In this document: positions 7,659-14,750 of the stretch, in pieces
How positions within the stretch are numbered: position 1 is the stretch's first letter
Layout: each line of letters opens with the position of its first letter
DNA from: Candidatus Nitrosocaldaceae archaeon
Lineage (GTDB): Archaea > Thermoproteota > Nitrososphaeria > Nitrososphaerales > Nitrosocaldaceae
DNA: 27,208 nucleotides
Direction: 5' to 3'
NCBI GenBank assembly: GCA_026002835.1
Contig: BPGC01000020.1
Coordinates: 1 to 27,208 of the forward strand
Translations under genes and position numbers: made by a program
The notes under the pieces: generated by a model
The model's database searches: none
Told to the model about the DNA's origin: nothing
Seen by the model: the letters and a program-made list of their open reading frames with translations, nothing else

Positions 7659-8510
7659 ATGCTTGCTAGCATATTAGATGAGCTTATATGCCCTAAATGC
7701 AATTCTAAATTAGAATTAGAGGCAATAAAGAGTATTGGAGAAGAATGCATAGAAGGATTTCTTTATTGTAAATGCAACTCATATCCAATAATAGAAGGAA
7801 TAGCAATAGTTATGGATGATATATATGGATACTTTGCTAGTAGGAGAAGCATATTAGATCATCTATTGATAAATTCTGGAGGTAAGATGAAAGAGTATTT
7901 AATAGATGTCGCTAGATCAATATCTAAAGATTTTAGAACAGATAGATACGAGAAACAAGCATTACAGCTATATAAGCATATAGATATTAACTTCTATAGA
8001 TGTATTGCAAATAAAATTATAGATCTTAATAGTAATGAATGTTTGGAAGTAGGTTCTGGAACTGGAGTATTAACAAATCTTATTGCTAATAGAATGGAAA
8101 TTGCAATAGGAGTAGACAGATCATTTAATATGGTTAAGAGATCTAGGAAGAATAAGCATAAAAATGCTGAATTCATAGTAGCAGATATATCATCACTCCC
8201 ATTTAGAAAGTTTGATACAATTGCAGCATTAAATATAATAGATCTCTTCAAACCAGAACGATTTATAAGATCTGTAAAGAGAATTATTGCTAATAAACTA
8301 GTATTAGTAGATCCTTATGATTTTAGAGATGAAAATGGCGATCCAGTAGAGATGTATGATGGTATAAAGATTAGAGGTATATTAGAAGAAGAAGGATTCA
8401 AGATTGATGATAATAGCAAAGATGAACAATACATACCATGGTTATTAAGGATCAATAGAAGAGCATATATGATATATTTAACAGATCTTATAATTGCTAG
8501 TTTAGTATAA
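7659..8510 (+). CDS. Class I SAM methyltransferase with N-terminal Trm112-like zinc ribbon
   Basis: The start ILDELICPKC closely resembles Trm112-like zinc ribbons. Four cysteines (C11, C14, C37, C39, counted from this start) form the probable zinc site. A SAM-binding motif I follows (CLEVGSGTGVLTNLIANR, near residues 128-145), with the motif II acidic residue in GVDRS and a motif IV-like region DTIAALNIIDLF. In most archaea Trm112 is a separate activator of tRNA and translation-factor methyltransferases; here a Trm112-like part is fused in cis. The substrate cannot be told. An ATG at 7617 is in frame, but using it would leave only 11 nt to smc. The 3' end overlaps the next convergent gene by nine bases. 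Confidence 0.78.
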   Translation: MLASILDELICPKCNSKLELEAIKSIGEECIEGFLYCKCNSYPIIEGIAIVMDDIYGYFASRRSILDHLLINSGGKMKEYLIDVARSISKDFRTDRYEKQALQLYKHIDINFYRCIANKIIDLNSNECLEVGSGTGVLTNLIANRMEIAIGVDRSFNMVKRSRKNKHKNAEFIVADISSLPFRKFDTIAALNIIDLFKPERFIRSVKRIIANKLVLVDPYDFRDENGDPVEMYDGIKIRGILEEEGFKIDDNSKDEQYIPWLLRINRRAYMIYLTDLIIASLV

Positions 8511-8726
8511 CCATGCTTTTATCTTACCTTTTGTATGTTTCTTAACAATATTTAGAACCTCATCTATATCTTTAGTATAAAACCATTTATCATCTATCCT
8601 TATAGTAAATTCATCTGCACTTTTTGTAATGAATACAAGTTTATTACTTTCATCTATAATTCGTATGCCTGAATCCAACTCCAACTCTCTTAACTCATTT
8701 GCTATATCATCGATCTCCTTCTCCAT
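8502..8726 (-). CDS. Small protein of unknown function
   Basis: This 74-residue protein was not recognised. It has an acidic helical N-terminus (KEIDDIANELRELELD), a beta-like middle (KLVFITKSADEFTIRIDDKW) and a basic C-terminal helix ending KGKIKAWLY, suggesting a compact alpha/beta domain without membrane segment. It is convergent with, and overlaps by nine bases, the methyltransferase gene, and is divergent from the CysRS-like gene across 36 nt, so the two starts may share a promoter zone. Balanced composition and tight packing suggest a real gene. Confidence 0.6.
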   Translation of the reverse strand: MEKEIDDIANELRELELDSGIRIIDESNKLVFITKSADEFTIRIDDKWFYTKDIDEVLNIVKKHTKGKIKAWLY

Positions 8727-8762
8727 GCTAGATTTATATGCAAAAATCTGATATAAACTAGC

Positions 8763-9815
8763 ATGAAACTATATAACTCATTATCTAGAAAGTATGAGGA
8801 GTTCAAAACAAGCAAACATGTAAAGATGCTTGTTTGTGGACCAACATTATATGATTATATGCATATTGGACATGCTAGATTATTTATAACATTAGATGTC
8901 TTTGCAAGATATCTAGCATATTTAGGATATAAGCCATTAGTATTAATAATATTGACTGATATAGATCCAAAGATCTATAGAAAGGCACGGAATGCTAGAA
9001 TAAATTATAATATATTAATTGGAAAGTATTTATCGGAATTTAAAAGAGATCTAAAGTTATTGAATATGGATCATAATAATATAGCATTTGCATTAGCATC
9101 TGATTATGCTAAACATGCTCATGATATAATAATACAATTATTAGATAATGATTATGCTTACTTTAATAAAGGTAATGTATATTTCGATACATCAAAGATA
9201 GATGATTATGGTATATTATCTAGATTAAGTAAGGAAGAGTTAGAAACCAAACCGATAGATCTTATAGAAGGCAAGAGAAACATTTATGACTTTCTTATAT
9301 GGAATGGGAGAGAAGAATTAGATTACAGCATAAATAGCAGTTTATTAGGTAAAGGTTTGCCATGGTGGCATATACAAGACGCTAGTATAGCATTAACTAA
9401 CTTTGGTTCATACAATTTACATGCTGGTGCTATAGAACTCATCTATCCTCATCACGAGGCACAGAGAGCAGAGCTAAAAGCATTCAATCATGATGTAAAA
9501 TACTGGTTTCATATAGGTTTGGTAACAATGAATAAGATAAAGATGGGTAAAAGTAAGGATAATGTAATTAGAGTAAGAGATGTATTAACCAAATATGGAA
9601 CTAATGCTCTTAGACTATACTTATTATCAGAATATTATAGAGATGATATGGAATATGATCCTAATGTATTAGAGAAATTCCATGAGAAGAGCAAAGAGAT
9701 AAAATTTGGGAATAAAGATATAATCTTAGATAGGTTTGATACAAGAGATATTATTAGTAATATAAATGAGATAAATAAAGATGCAGCAGAAGCAATCTTA
9801 GGACTGAGAGTTTGA
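8763..9815 (+). CDS. Cysteinyl-tRNA-synthetase-like protein with altered zinc site, no anticodon domain
   Basis: The 350-residue protein follows the class I CysRS catalytic core: CGPTLYDYMHIGHARL near residue 25 (HIGH at 34-37), WHI at 202-204, PHHE at 229-232 and the KMSKS-like KMGKS at 260-264. Compared with E. coli CysRS (zinc ligands C28, C209, H234, E238), it keeps C25 and H230 but has D206 for C209 and Q234 for E238. The zinc site that selects cysteine is therefore probably lost or changed. The chain ends soon after the KMGKS region, where normal enzymes of about 450-480 residues continue into the helical anticodon-binding part. It may be a divergent CysRS, or an MshC-like ligase that joins an amino acid to a small molecule. 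Its last four bases overlap the GNAT gene. Confidence 0.8.
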   Translation: MKLYNSLSRKYEEFKTSKHVKMLVCGPTLYDYMHIGHARLFITLDVFARYLAYLGYKPLVLIILTDIDPKIYRKARNARINYNILIGKYLSEFKRDLKLLNMDHNNIAFALASDYAKHAHDIIIQLLDNDYAYFNKGNVYFDTSKIDDYGILSRLSKEELETKPIDLIEGKRNIYDFLIWNGREELDYSINSSLLGKGLPWWHIQDASIALTNFGSYNLHAGAIELIYPHHEAQRAELKAFNHDVKYWFHIGLVTMNKIKMGKSKDNVIRVRDVLTKYGTNALRLYLLSEYYRDDMEYDPNVLEKFHEKSKEIKFGNKDIILDRFDTRDIISNINEINKDAAEAILGLRV

Positions 9816-10534
9816 GTTATGAAGAGATGGAGTATAATGAGAATAGGTTTGTATCATACTTTACTGATAAGTTTGATATAGGATGCGCTACTCTATATGC
9901 TAATAAAGTTATGAACGATGATCCCTTCTTTAATAGACTTACAAATATAAGATGTAAAGATCTAGATAAGATGATTTATGATGCAGAGGATATATTTAAG
10001 AGCATAAATGTAAAACCATTCATACATTGCATGGAAGAAAGGTTAAGAAGAGTGTTAGAAGAGCATAACTATTATCTATTCGATAAAATATCTGTATTAT
10101 TATTTGAATCGCCATATGCCATAAAAGGAGTTAAAGGCATTACAATCAATAAAATATCTAGCGATGAACTAGATCTATGGCTTGATGTCTATTGCATAGC
10201 ATTTGATAGTTTGAAATATAGAGATGAATTGAAAGATAGGTTGATGAATGCTGATCTAGATCTATACATTGCTAAAGTCAAGGATAAAGTTGCTGGATGT
10301 ATGGCATTACTTGCTACTAAAGAATTACTAGGCTTATACTGCTTAGGAGTATTGCCAGAGTATAGAAGGTTAGGTATTGCTTCATCACTATTAAGATATG
10401 GATATGAGCATGCTAATTCGAATGGTTTGATGTTATTCCTACAAACATTTGTTAGTGAGAACCTAATTAGATATTATATAAAACATGGATTTACACAGAT
10501 GTATATAAAAGATGTATATAGTAAGGATATATAA
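9812..10534 (+). CDS. GNAT family N-acetyltransferase
   Basis: The 240-residue protein has a C-terminal GNAT domain (about residues 108-235). Motif A is readable as GVLPEYRRLGIASSLL, with the acetyl-CoA pyrophosphate loop RRLGIA, and motif B near LIRYYIKHGF. The first 100 residues are of unknown type and may be a degenerate second GNAT half or a substrate domain. Translation starts at TTG 9812, overlapping the end of the CysRS-like gene by four bases, which indicates coupled expression and perhaps successive steps of one pathway. The substrate is unknown. Its stop abuts the stop of the convergent HEPN-like gene. Confidence 0.8.
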   Translation: MSYEEMEYNENRFVSYFTDKFDIGCATLYANKVMNDDPFFNRLTNIRCKDLDKMIYDAEDIFKSINVKPFIHCMEERLRRVLEEHNYYLFDKISVLLFESPYAIKGVKGITINKISSDELDLWLDVYCIAFDSLKYRDELKDRLMNADLDLYIAKVKDKVAGCMALLATKELLGLYCLGVLPEYRRLGIASSLLRYGYEHANSNGLMLFLQTFVSENLIRYYIKHGFTQMYIKDVYSKDI

Positions 10535-11514
10535 TTATATGTCTGGTGGATATATTTCCCAATGCGGCCTTTCTAGTATGTGAAGTATATTACTAGCATA
10601 TCTGTCATTTAAAAATTGTATTCTAGTTTTAATATCATCTTTTATCCCATTATAGTTATCTGATTCTATCTCTTCAAATAATAACAAACATATAATATTC
10701 AGTATTACTGGAACTTTATTCATCCAATATAGTTCACCATGTTGATGCTCATTTCTCCAATCATTAACTAAATCATACATATTACCAAAACCTTTATTTC
10801 TTATCTCATTATTAAATATATCTTCAATCTCTTTCTTTAGGCTAAAAAACGAAGAAGATGGATTTCCGTATTGATCCCTAAGACTAAATAATATCTTCAT
10901 CTGATTAATTCTGTCTCCATTATTATATGATTTACTACCTAATGTAAATTGTTGAATAACCTTACCATCTTTTGCAACGTATCTAGACACATCTTTCTTT
11001 CTACGTAGTAATCCTTCTAATACACTAAATGATAAGGGTGCAGCTATTTCATATTTATTATCTATTATTTGTAATACATGTGAGTTAATTAATTGATGTA
11101 CTATTTCATAGAAATTTTCTTTTGGTCCTCTAATATCTGGAGATTTTCTTTTAATTAATATCAAATTAACTAGATTGCAAAAAGCGTTAGACCAATCATT
11201 ATCTGGAATACTTGCATTTAGTGCAACTTGTGCACACCAAGACCAAAATATCTTATGATCTCTATTAATCTGCATTCTTAATGTTTTAGTTAATAATACA
11301 CATAATTCTAATATCTCACCATATGAAAAGTCTTCTATATTAAAATTATTTCTAAATAGTTGTAGACGTTCACAACCCATCTCATTATCTTCGAATATGG
11401 CATTACCAGATCCTAATGGATTACTCTAGAATTACCATTTCGCATTACTACACTATTTCTCCAACAATTAATATATTTATCTACTAATTCTCTAGCTTGT
11501 TCGATATCAACCAT
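10535..11514 (-). pseudogene. HEPN-like gene with an apparent 1-nt frameshift near its start
   Basis: The long open part (10535-11380) encodes 281 residues with a HEPN RNase signature R-x4-H in DWRNEHQHGE (R209, H214) set in a helical C-terminal half. Upstream, an ATG at 11514 opens a frame for 33 codons (MVDIEQARELVDKYINCWRN and on) that stops at TAG 11413. The downstream frame is open back past 11380, reading SNPLGSGNAIFEDNE. One missing base around 11422-11430 would join both into about 325 residues. So this is either a recently broken gene, a sequencing error, or a gene using the internal ATG at 11380. HEPN proteins are often toxin or anti-phage RNases. A TATA-like stretch precedes 11514, and deoxyhypusine synthase lies 30 nt upstream. 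Confidence 0.65.
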
Positions 11515-11544
11515 GTATTAAAGGAATTAATTATTATAATTTAA

Positions 11545-12459
11545 TCATTTCCTAATTCTTCTAATAAGTCCAGCATATAAAAATGGCAATACTATAGTTG
11601 CTTCTCCATGTATTGTAACTTGCTTTGCTTTGCTTTTAACCTTACCCCATGATATCGCTTCTCTAACCAACGCACCGCTTAAACTACCATCATATTCATT
11701 CGCAGTTGTAATATAGACAGCGTAATCTAGCCCTCCTCTAAACTGATTCCACCAAAGAGTATGATGTTTTGATATTCCTCCTCCAATCATTAATGCTCCA
11801 GTCTTTTTGGCATCAAATACAAGATCCGCTAATTTGCTAGCATCCTTCATAAGATCTATATTAAATCCTTTATGTTGTTGAGCATATAGCCATAGTTGAT
11901 TACCAACTGCACCATCCATTATCCCAGGAACAAATACTGGAATATCGTTCTTATTAGCCCAATATAAGAACGATGATTCATCTAAATGCTTGCCTATAAT
12001 GCTTGCAATCTGATAAGTTGCTAATGATTCATTAATTCCATTAAGAATGCCTTGCATCTTCTCTTCAATTATCATACCATAACTATCAGATGGAATTAGA
12101 ATATTCCCTAACCTATGTATATTATCTTCAGCAAGTTTAGTATCATCTAGCCTAAAATCTCCATGATAATAATCCTTAAATGTTCTAGCTATATCATGAT
12201 CTAATGCTCCACATGTTGTTATTACAGCATCAAACATCTTATTCTTGAGCATATCTCTAATAACTCCTCTTAACCCAGTTGATATTATCGCACCTACAAA
12301 AGATATAAACTTTAAACATTGTTCATTCATCATATCATACAATATATCAGAACCTTGAGCCATGCTTTTAGCAGTAAATCCTCCAGCATCAAGCATCTGA
12401 GCAAATATCTCTTCTATAGTTGTAGATGGTTCTATCTTTAAATCTTTGACAGGTTCCAT
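11545..12459 (-). CDS. dys: Deoxyhypusine synthase
   Basis: The 304-residue enzyme transfers a butylamine group from spermidine to a lysine of archaeal IF5A, the first step of hypusine-type modification needed for translation. Family marks include DAGGFTAKSMAQGSDIL near the N-terminus, TTCGALDHDIARTF, the glycine-rich MIGGGISKHHTLW, and EAISWGKVKSKAKQV, whose SWGK lysine corresponds to the catalytic lysine of known enzymes. The frame is open 19 codons further upstream (to 12516), but that part is hydrophobic and unlike the family, so the ATG at 12459 was chosen; a TATA-like ATATATT lies about 20-28 nt before it. The gene is divergent from the PfkB kinase gene. Confidence 0.93.
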   Translation of the reverse strand: MEPVKDLKIEPSTTIEEIFAQMLDAGGFTAKSMAQGSDILYDMMNEQCLKFISFVGAIISTGLRGVIRDMLKNKMFDAVITTCGALDHDIARTFKDYYHGDFRLDDTKLAEDNIHRLGNILIPSDSYGMIIEEKMQGILNGINESLATYQIASIIGKHLDESSFLYWANKNDIPVFVPGIMDGAVGNQLWLYAQQHKGFNIDLMKDASKLADLVFDAKKTGALMIGGGISKHHTLWWNQFRGGLDYAVYITTANEYDGSLSGALVREAISWGKVKSKAKQVTIHGEATIVLPFLYAGLIRRIRK

Positions 12460-12525
12460 GCTATTGATAATTATCAAATATATTAAAAACCATACTATTA
12501 ATATCCTATTTATCAACCATAGAGC

Positions 12526-13386
12526 ATGAAGTTAGGCATAGTAGCACATACATCAATAGATCATATAATAAACAAGGATCTAGAGGAGATAACAGTAGGA
12601 GGTCCAACTTATTATGCTGGGTTAGCTGTAAAACGATCTAATATCGATGCTAAACTTATAACTAAAGTTGGATACGATTTCAAACCATTTCTATCTTATA
12701 GCAATGAGTTGGATATAGATAAACAGTATATTATTGATAAAAATACAACAAGATTTATGCTTGTTATAAACGATTATTCTAGAAGATTATTCCTTTTAGC
12801 GAGGTGCGAAGATATAACAATCGATGATATAGTTGATATGGATGGATATATAGTAAGTCCTATAATAAATGAGGTTAGCATTGATACATTAAATTATATA
12901 TCAAAGAATTCAAACTTTACATTTCTCGATCCTCAAGGTTTCGTTAGAGCATTAAGAGGTAAAGAATGCTATATAGAGAGAAGAGATATAAAATTTCAGA
13001 ATATAACTGCTATTAAGGTTGATGAAGAAGAAGGATTTGCTCTAACTGGTTTGAATGGCATAGATGTTCTCATGGCATTAAATGCTGAGATAGCTATACT
13101 TACAAAGAAGGATGGAAGTTTTATGCTATACAAAAATAAAATATATAGTATAAAGTTTGATGCCATAAAACCTATAGATTCTACTGGTGCTGGAGATATA
13201 TTCATAGGAGTATATGCATCCTCATATATTAAAGATAAAGATGCTATATGGGCATATGCATCAGCTATAGCTGCATCGTTACTTGCATTAAAGAGTAATA
13301 AAGTAGGATTGGATAAGATACCATCTATAAAGAATATAGATGAAGAAGCCGAAAAAATTTTAAAACGGATACAAATATGCATATAA
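12526..13386 (+). CDS. PfkB/ribokinase-family sugar kinase
   Basis: The 286-residue protein carries the N-terminal GGPTYYAGLAVKR motif (residues 25-37, substrate side) and the C-terminal DSTGAGD motif (218-224), whose last Asp is the catalytic base of PfkB kinases. ATP-dependent phosphorylation of a sugar, nucleoside or polyol is expected; the exact substrate is unknown. It is followed by inositol-1-phosphate synthase on the same strand (122-nt gap). PfkB enzymes that phosphorylate myo-inositol are known in archaea such as Thermococcus, so an inositol role is worth considering but unproven. The start ATG has an A/T box at about 12495-12503. Confidence 0.88.
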   Translation: MKLGIVAHTSIDHIINKDLEEITVGGPTYYAGLAVKRSNIDAKLITKVGYDFKPFLSYSNELDIDKQYIIDKNTTRFMLVINDYSRRLFLLARCEDITIDDIVDMDGYIVSPIINEVSIDTLNYISKNSNFTFLDPQGFVRALRGKECYIERRDIKFQNITAIKVDEEEGFALTGLNGIDVLMALNAEIAILTKKDGSFMLYKNKIYSIKFDAIKPIDSTGAGDIFIGVYASSYIKDKDAIWAYASAIAASLLALKSNKVGLDKIPSIKNIDEEAEKILKRIQICI

Positions 13387-13420
13387 CCATTAAATATTTG
13401 ATTAAAATTATACTAAGTTA

Positions 13421-13428
13421 TTTATATA
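13421..13428 (+). promoter_or_regulatory. TATA-like box for inositol-1-phosphate synthase
   Basis: TTTATATA, 80 nt before the ATG. It would start transcription near 13447-13450, leaving a 5' leader of about 60 nt, unlike the mostly leaderless neighbours. Confidence 0.4.
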
Positions 13429-13459
13429 TAATATCCATCTAAACCTATAATGAATGATA

Positions 13460-13503
13460 ATTTTATGATGACATAAAATTTATTTTATGCTGAGAATCAT
13501 AAA
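13460..13503. repeat. Alternating inverted repeats upstream of inositol-1-phosphate synthase
   Basis: ATTTTATG (13460-13467), CATAAAAT (13472-13479), ATTTTATG (13482-13489) and CATAAA (13498-13503) alternate in orientation. The first and second form a perfect 8-bp palindrome around ATGA, and the second and third another around TT. They sit between the probable transcription start and the ATG, where a bound regulator would block transcription. They could be an operator; a role as RNA hairpins is less likely because the stems are almost all A-U. Confidence 0.5.
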
Positions 13504-13508
13504 GGCGT

Positions 13509-14573
13509 ATGAGCAAAAAAGTCAAGGTTGCTATAGCTGGAGTTGGTAACTGTGCCTCTGCATTGATACAAGGCACAAGATTTTATGATAATGGTAATGA
13601 TGCGATAGGATTGGCATACTATAATCTTGCTGGAATGAAACCTAGAGATATAGAGTTTGTAGCAGCGTTCGATGTAGCAGATAGCAAAGTCGGCAAAGAT
13701 CTTAGCGAAGCTATCTTTGCTCATCCTAATAATACAATAAAGATTGCTGATGTAGAGCCGTTAGGAGTTAAAGTTGAGAAAGGAAAGGTATTAGATGGAG
13801 TTGGTAAACATCTTAGCGAAGTTGTAAAAATATCTAATGAACAAGCCGTAGATGTAGCGAAAAGACTGAAAGAAACCGATGCTGATGTATTAATAAATTA
13901 TCTTCCAGTAGGTAGTACTGAAGCAACTAGATATTATGCAGAACAAGCATTAGAAGCTGGAGTAGCGTTTGTTAATGCAATACCAGTCTTTATAGCATCA
14001 GAACCGAAATGGCAACAAGCATTTGCTGACAAAGACCTACCAGTAGCGGGAGATGATGTTATGAGTCAATTAGGTGCAACTGTATTACATAAAACTATAG
14101 TAAAATTATTAGTTGATAGAGGAGTAAAAGTAGATCAAACATATCAGTTGAATATAGGAGGAGATACAGACTTTTACAATATGCTTGATGAGGAAAGATT
14201 GAAAGATAAGAGAGAGAGCAAGGAGAGTGCTGTAAGAGCTATGGTACCATATGAAGTTCCAATGAGGATAGGTCCAAGTGATTACATACCATTCTTGGAT
14301 AATACCAAGGTTTGCTATATCTATGTTAAAGGAAGGTATTTTGGTAACGTTCCTTTAGAGATCGATGTAAAGTTGAATGTAATAGATGCATATAATAGTG
14401 CAGGAGTTATGATAGATGCAGTAAGAGCAACTAAATTAGCATTAGAGAGAGGAGTAAATGGACCGTTGGTTAGTGTATCTGCATACTGTTTTAAACATCC
14501 TCCAGAACAGATGCCATATAATGAAGCTAAGAAAGCATTCATGGAATTTGTAGAGAATAAACGTGAACGATAA
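13509..14573 (+). CDS. ino1: myo-Inositol-1-phosphate synthase
   Basis: The 354-residue protein begins with a Rossmann NAD-binding segment (VAIAGVGNCASALIQG) and contains family segments NYLPVGSTEATRYYAEQAL, AGDDVMSQLGATVLHKT and NIGGDTDFYNML. It converts glucose-6-phosphate to inositol-1-phosphate using NAD+. In hyperthermophiles the product feeds inositol phospholipids or the thermoprotectant di-myo-inositol phosphate; which applies here cannot be told, as the downstream enzymes are not in the window. The length is typical of archaeal forms. An unusual repeat-containing leader precedes it and a hairpin plus T-run follows about 90 nt after the stop. Confidence 0.95.
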   Translation: MSKKVKVAIAGVGNCASALIQGTRFYDNGNDAIGLAYYNLAGMKPRDIEFVAAFDVADSKVGKDLSEAIFAHPNNTIKIADVEPLGVKVEKGKVLDGVGKHLSEVVKISNEQAVDVAKRLKETDADVLINYLPVGSTEATRYYAEQALEAGVAFVNAIPVFIASEPKWQQAFADKDLPVAGDDVMSQLGATVLHKTIVKLLVDRGVKVDQTYQLNIGGDTDFYNMLDEERLKDKRESKESAVRAMVPYEVPMRIGPSDYIPFLDNTKVCYIYVKGRYFGNVPLEIDVKLNVIDAYNSAGVMIDAVRATKLALERGVNGPLVSVSAYCFKHPPEQMPYNEAKKAFMEFVENKRER

Positions 14574-14661
14574 ATATATTATTTTTAGTAATTAATATCA
14601 ATATTTATTCTATATATGTGATTAATTACATACAAGTCTGATAATACAGATTTATTATATA

Positions 14662-14709
14662 GGTTTACCGTAACCAAACTCCTCTAAACGGTGAAAATTA
14701 ACCTTTTTT
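14662..14709 (+). terminator. G/C-richer hairpin followed by T-run (terminator or small RNA)
   Basis: In an otherwise very A/T-rich 177-nt gap, ACCGT (14667-14671) pairs with ACGGT (14688-14692) and GGTT (14662-14665) with AACC (14700-14703), followed directly by six T (14704-14709). This could end the inositol-synthase transcript. G/C-rich islands in A/T-rich hyperthermophile genomes also mark small RNAs, so that is an alternative. The rest of the gap shows nothing clear. Confidence 0.35.
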
Positions 14710-14720
14710 ATTGAAATAAC

Positions 14721-14728
14721 TTTATTAT
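14721..14728 (+). promoter_or_regulatory. TATA-like box for aspartokinase
   Basis: TTTATTAT, 23-30 nt before the ATG at 14751, which suggests a leaderless mRNA. Confidence 0.4.
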
Positions 14729-14750
14729 AGTGCTAGTCTAATGCTAATAG

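Noticed and set aside
11413..11514. A 33-codon minus-strand frame that could be a stand-alone micropeptide.
   Set aside because: The next frame continues without stop for 281 codons after a one-base shift, so a frameshifted 5' end of the HEPN-like gene is simpler.
12460..12516. Hydrophobic N-terminal extension of deoxyhypusine synthase, looking like a signal peptide.
   Set aside because: The enzyme is cytoplasmic, the extension covers the promoter region, and the family begins near the ATG at 12459.
13465..13493. ATGATGA followed 18 nt later by CTGA, resembling C and D boxes of a guide RNA.
   Set aside because: There are no C'/D' boxes, no terminal stem and no conserved spacing; the inverted repeats explain the sequence better.
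8763..14573. A full mycothiol pathway (MshC/MshD-like pair plus inositol-phosphate synthase).
   Set aside because: No MshA glycosyltransferase or MshB deacetylase is present, the zinc ligands needed for Cys are changed, and the genes are separated by unrelated ones. Only a looser analogy is kept as a finding.
14617..14632. Near-palindrome ATGTGATTAATTACAT as a regulator site for aspartokinase.
   Set aside because: It is a single A/T-rich near-palindrome 120 nt before the start, which can occur by chance.
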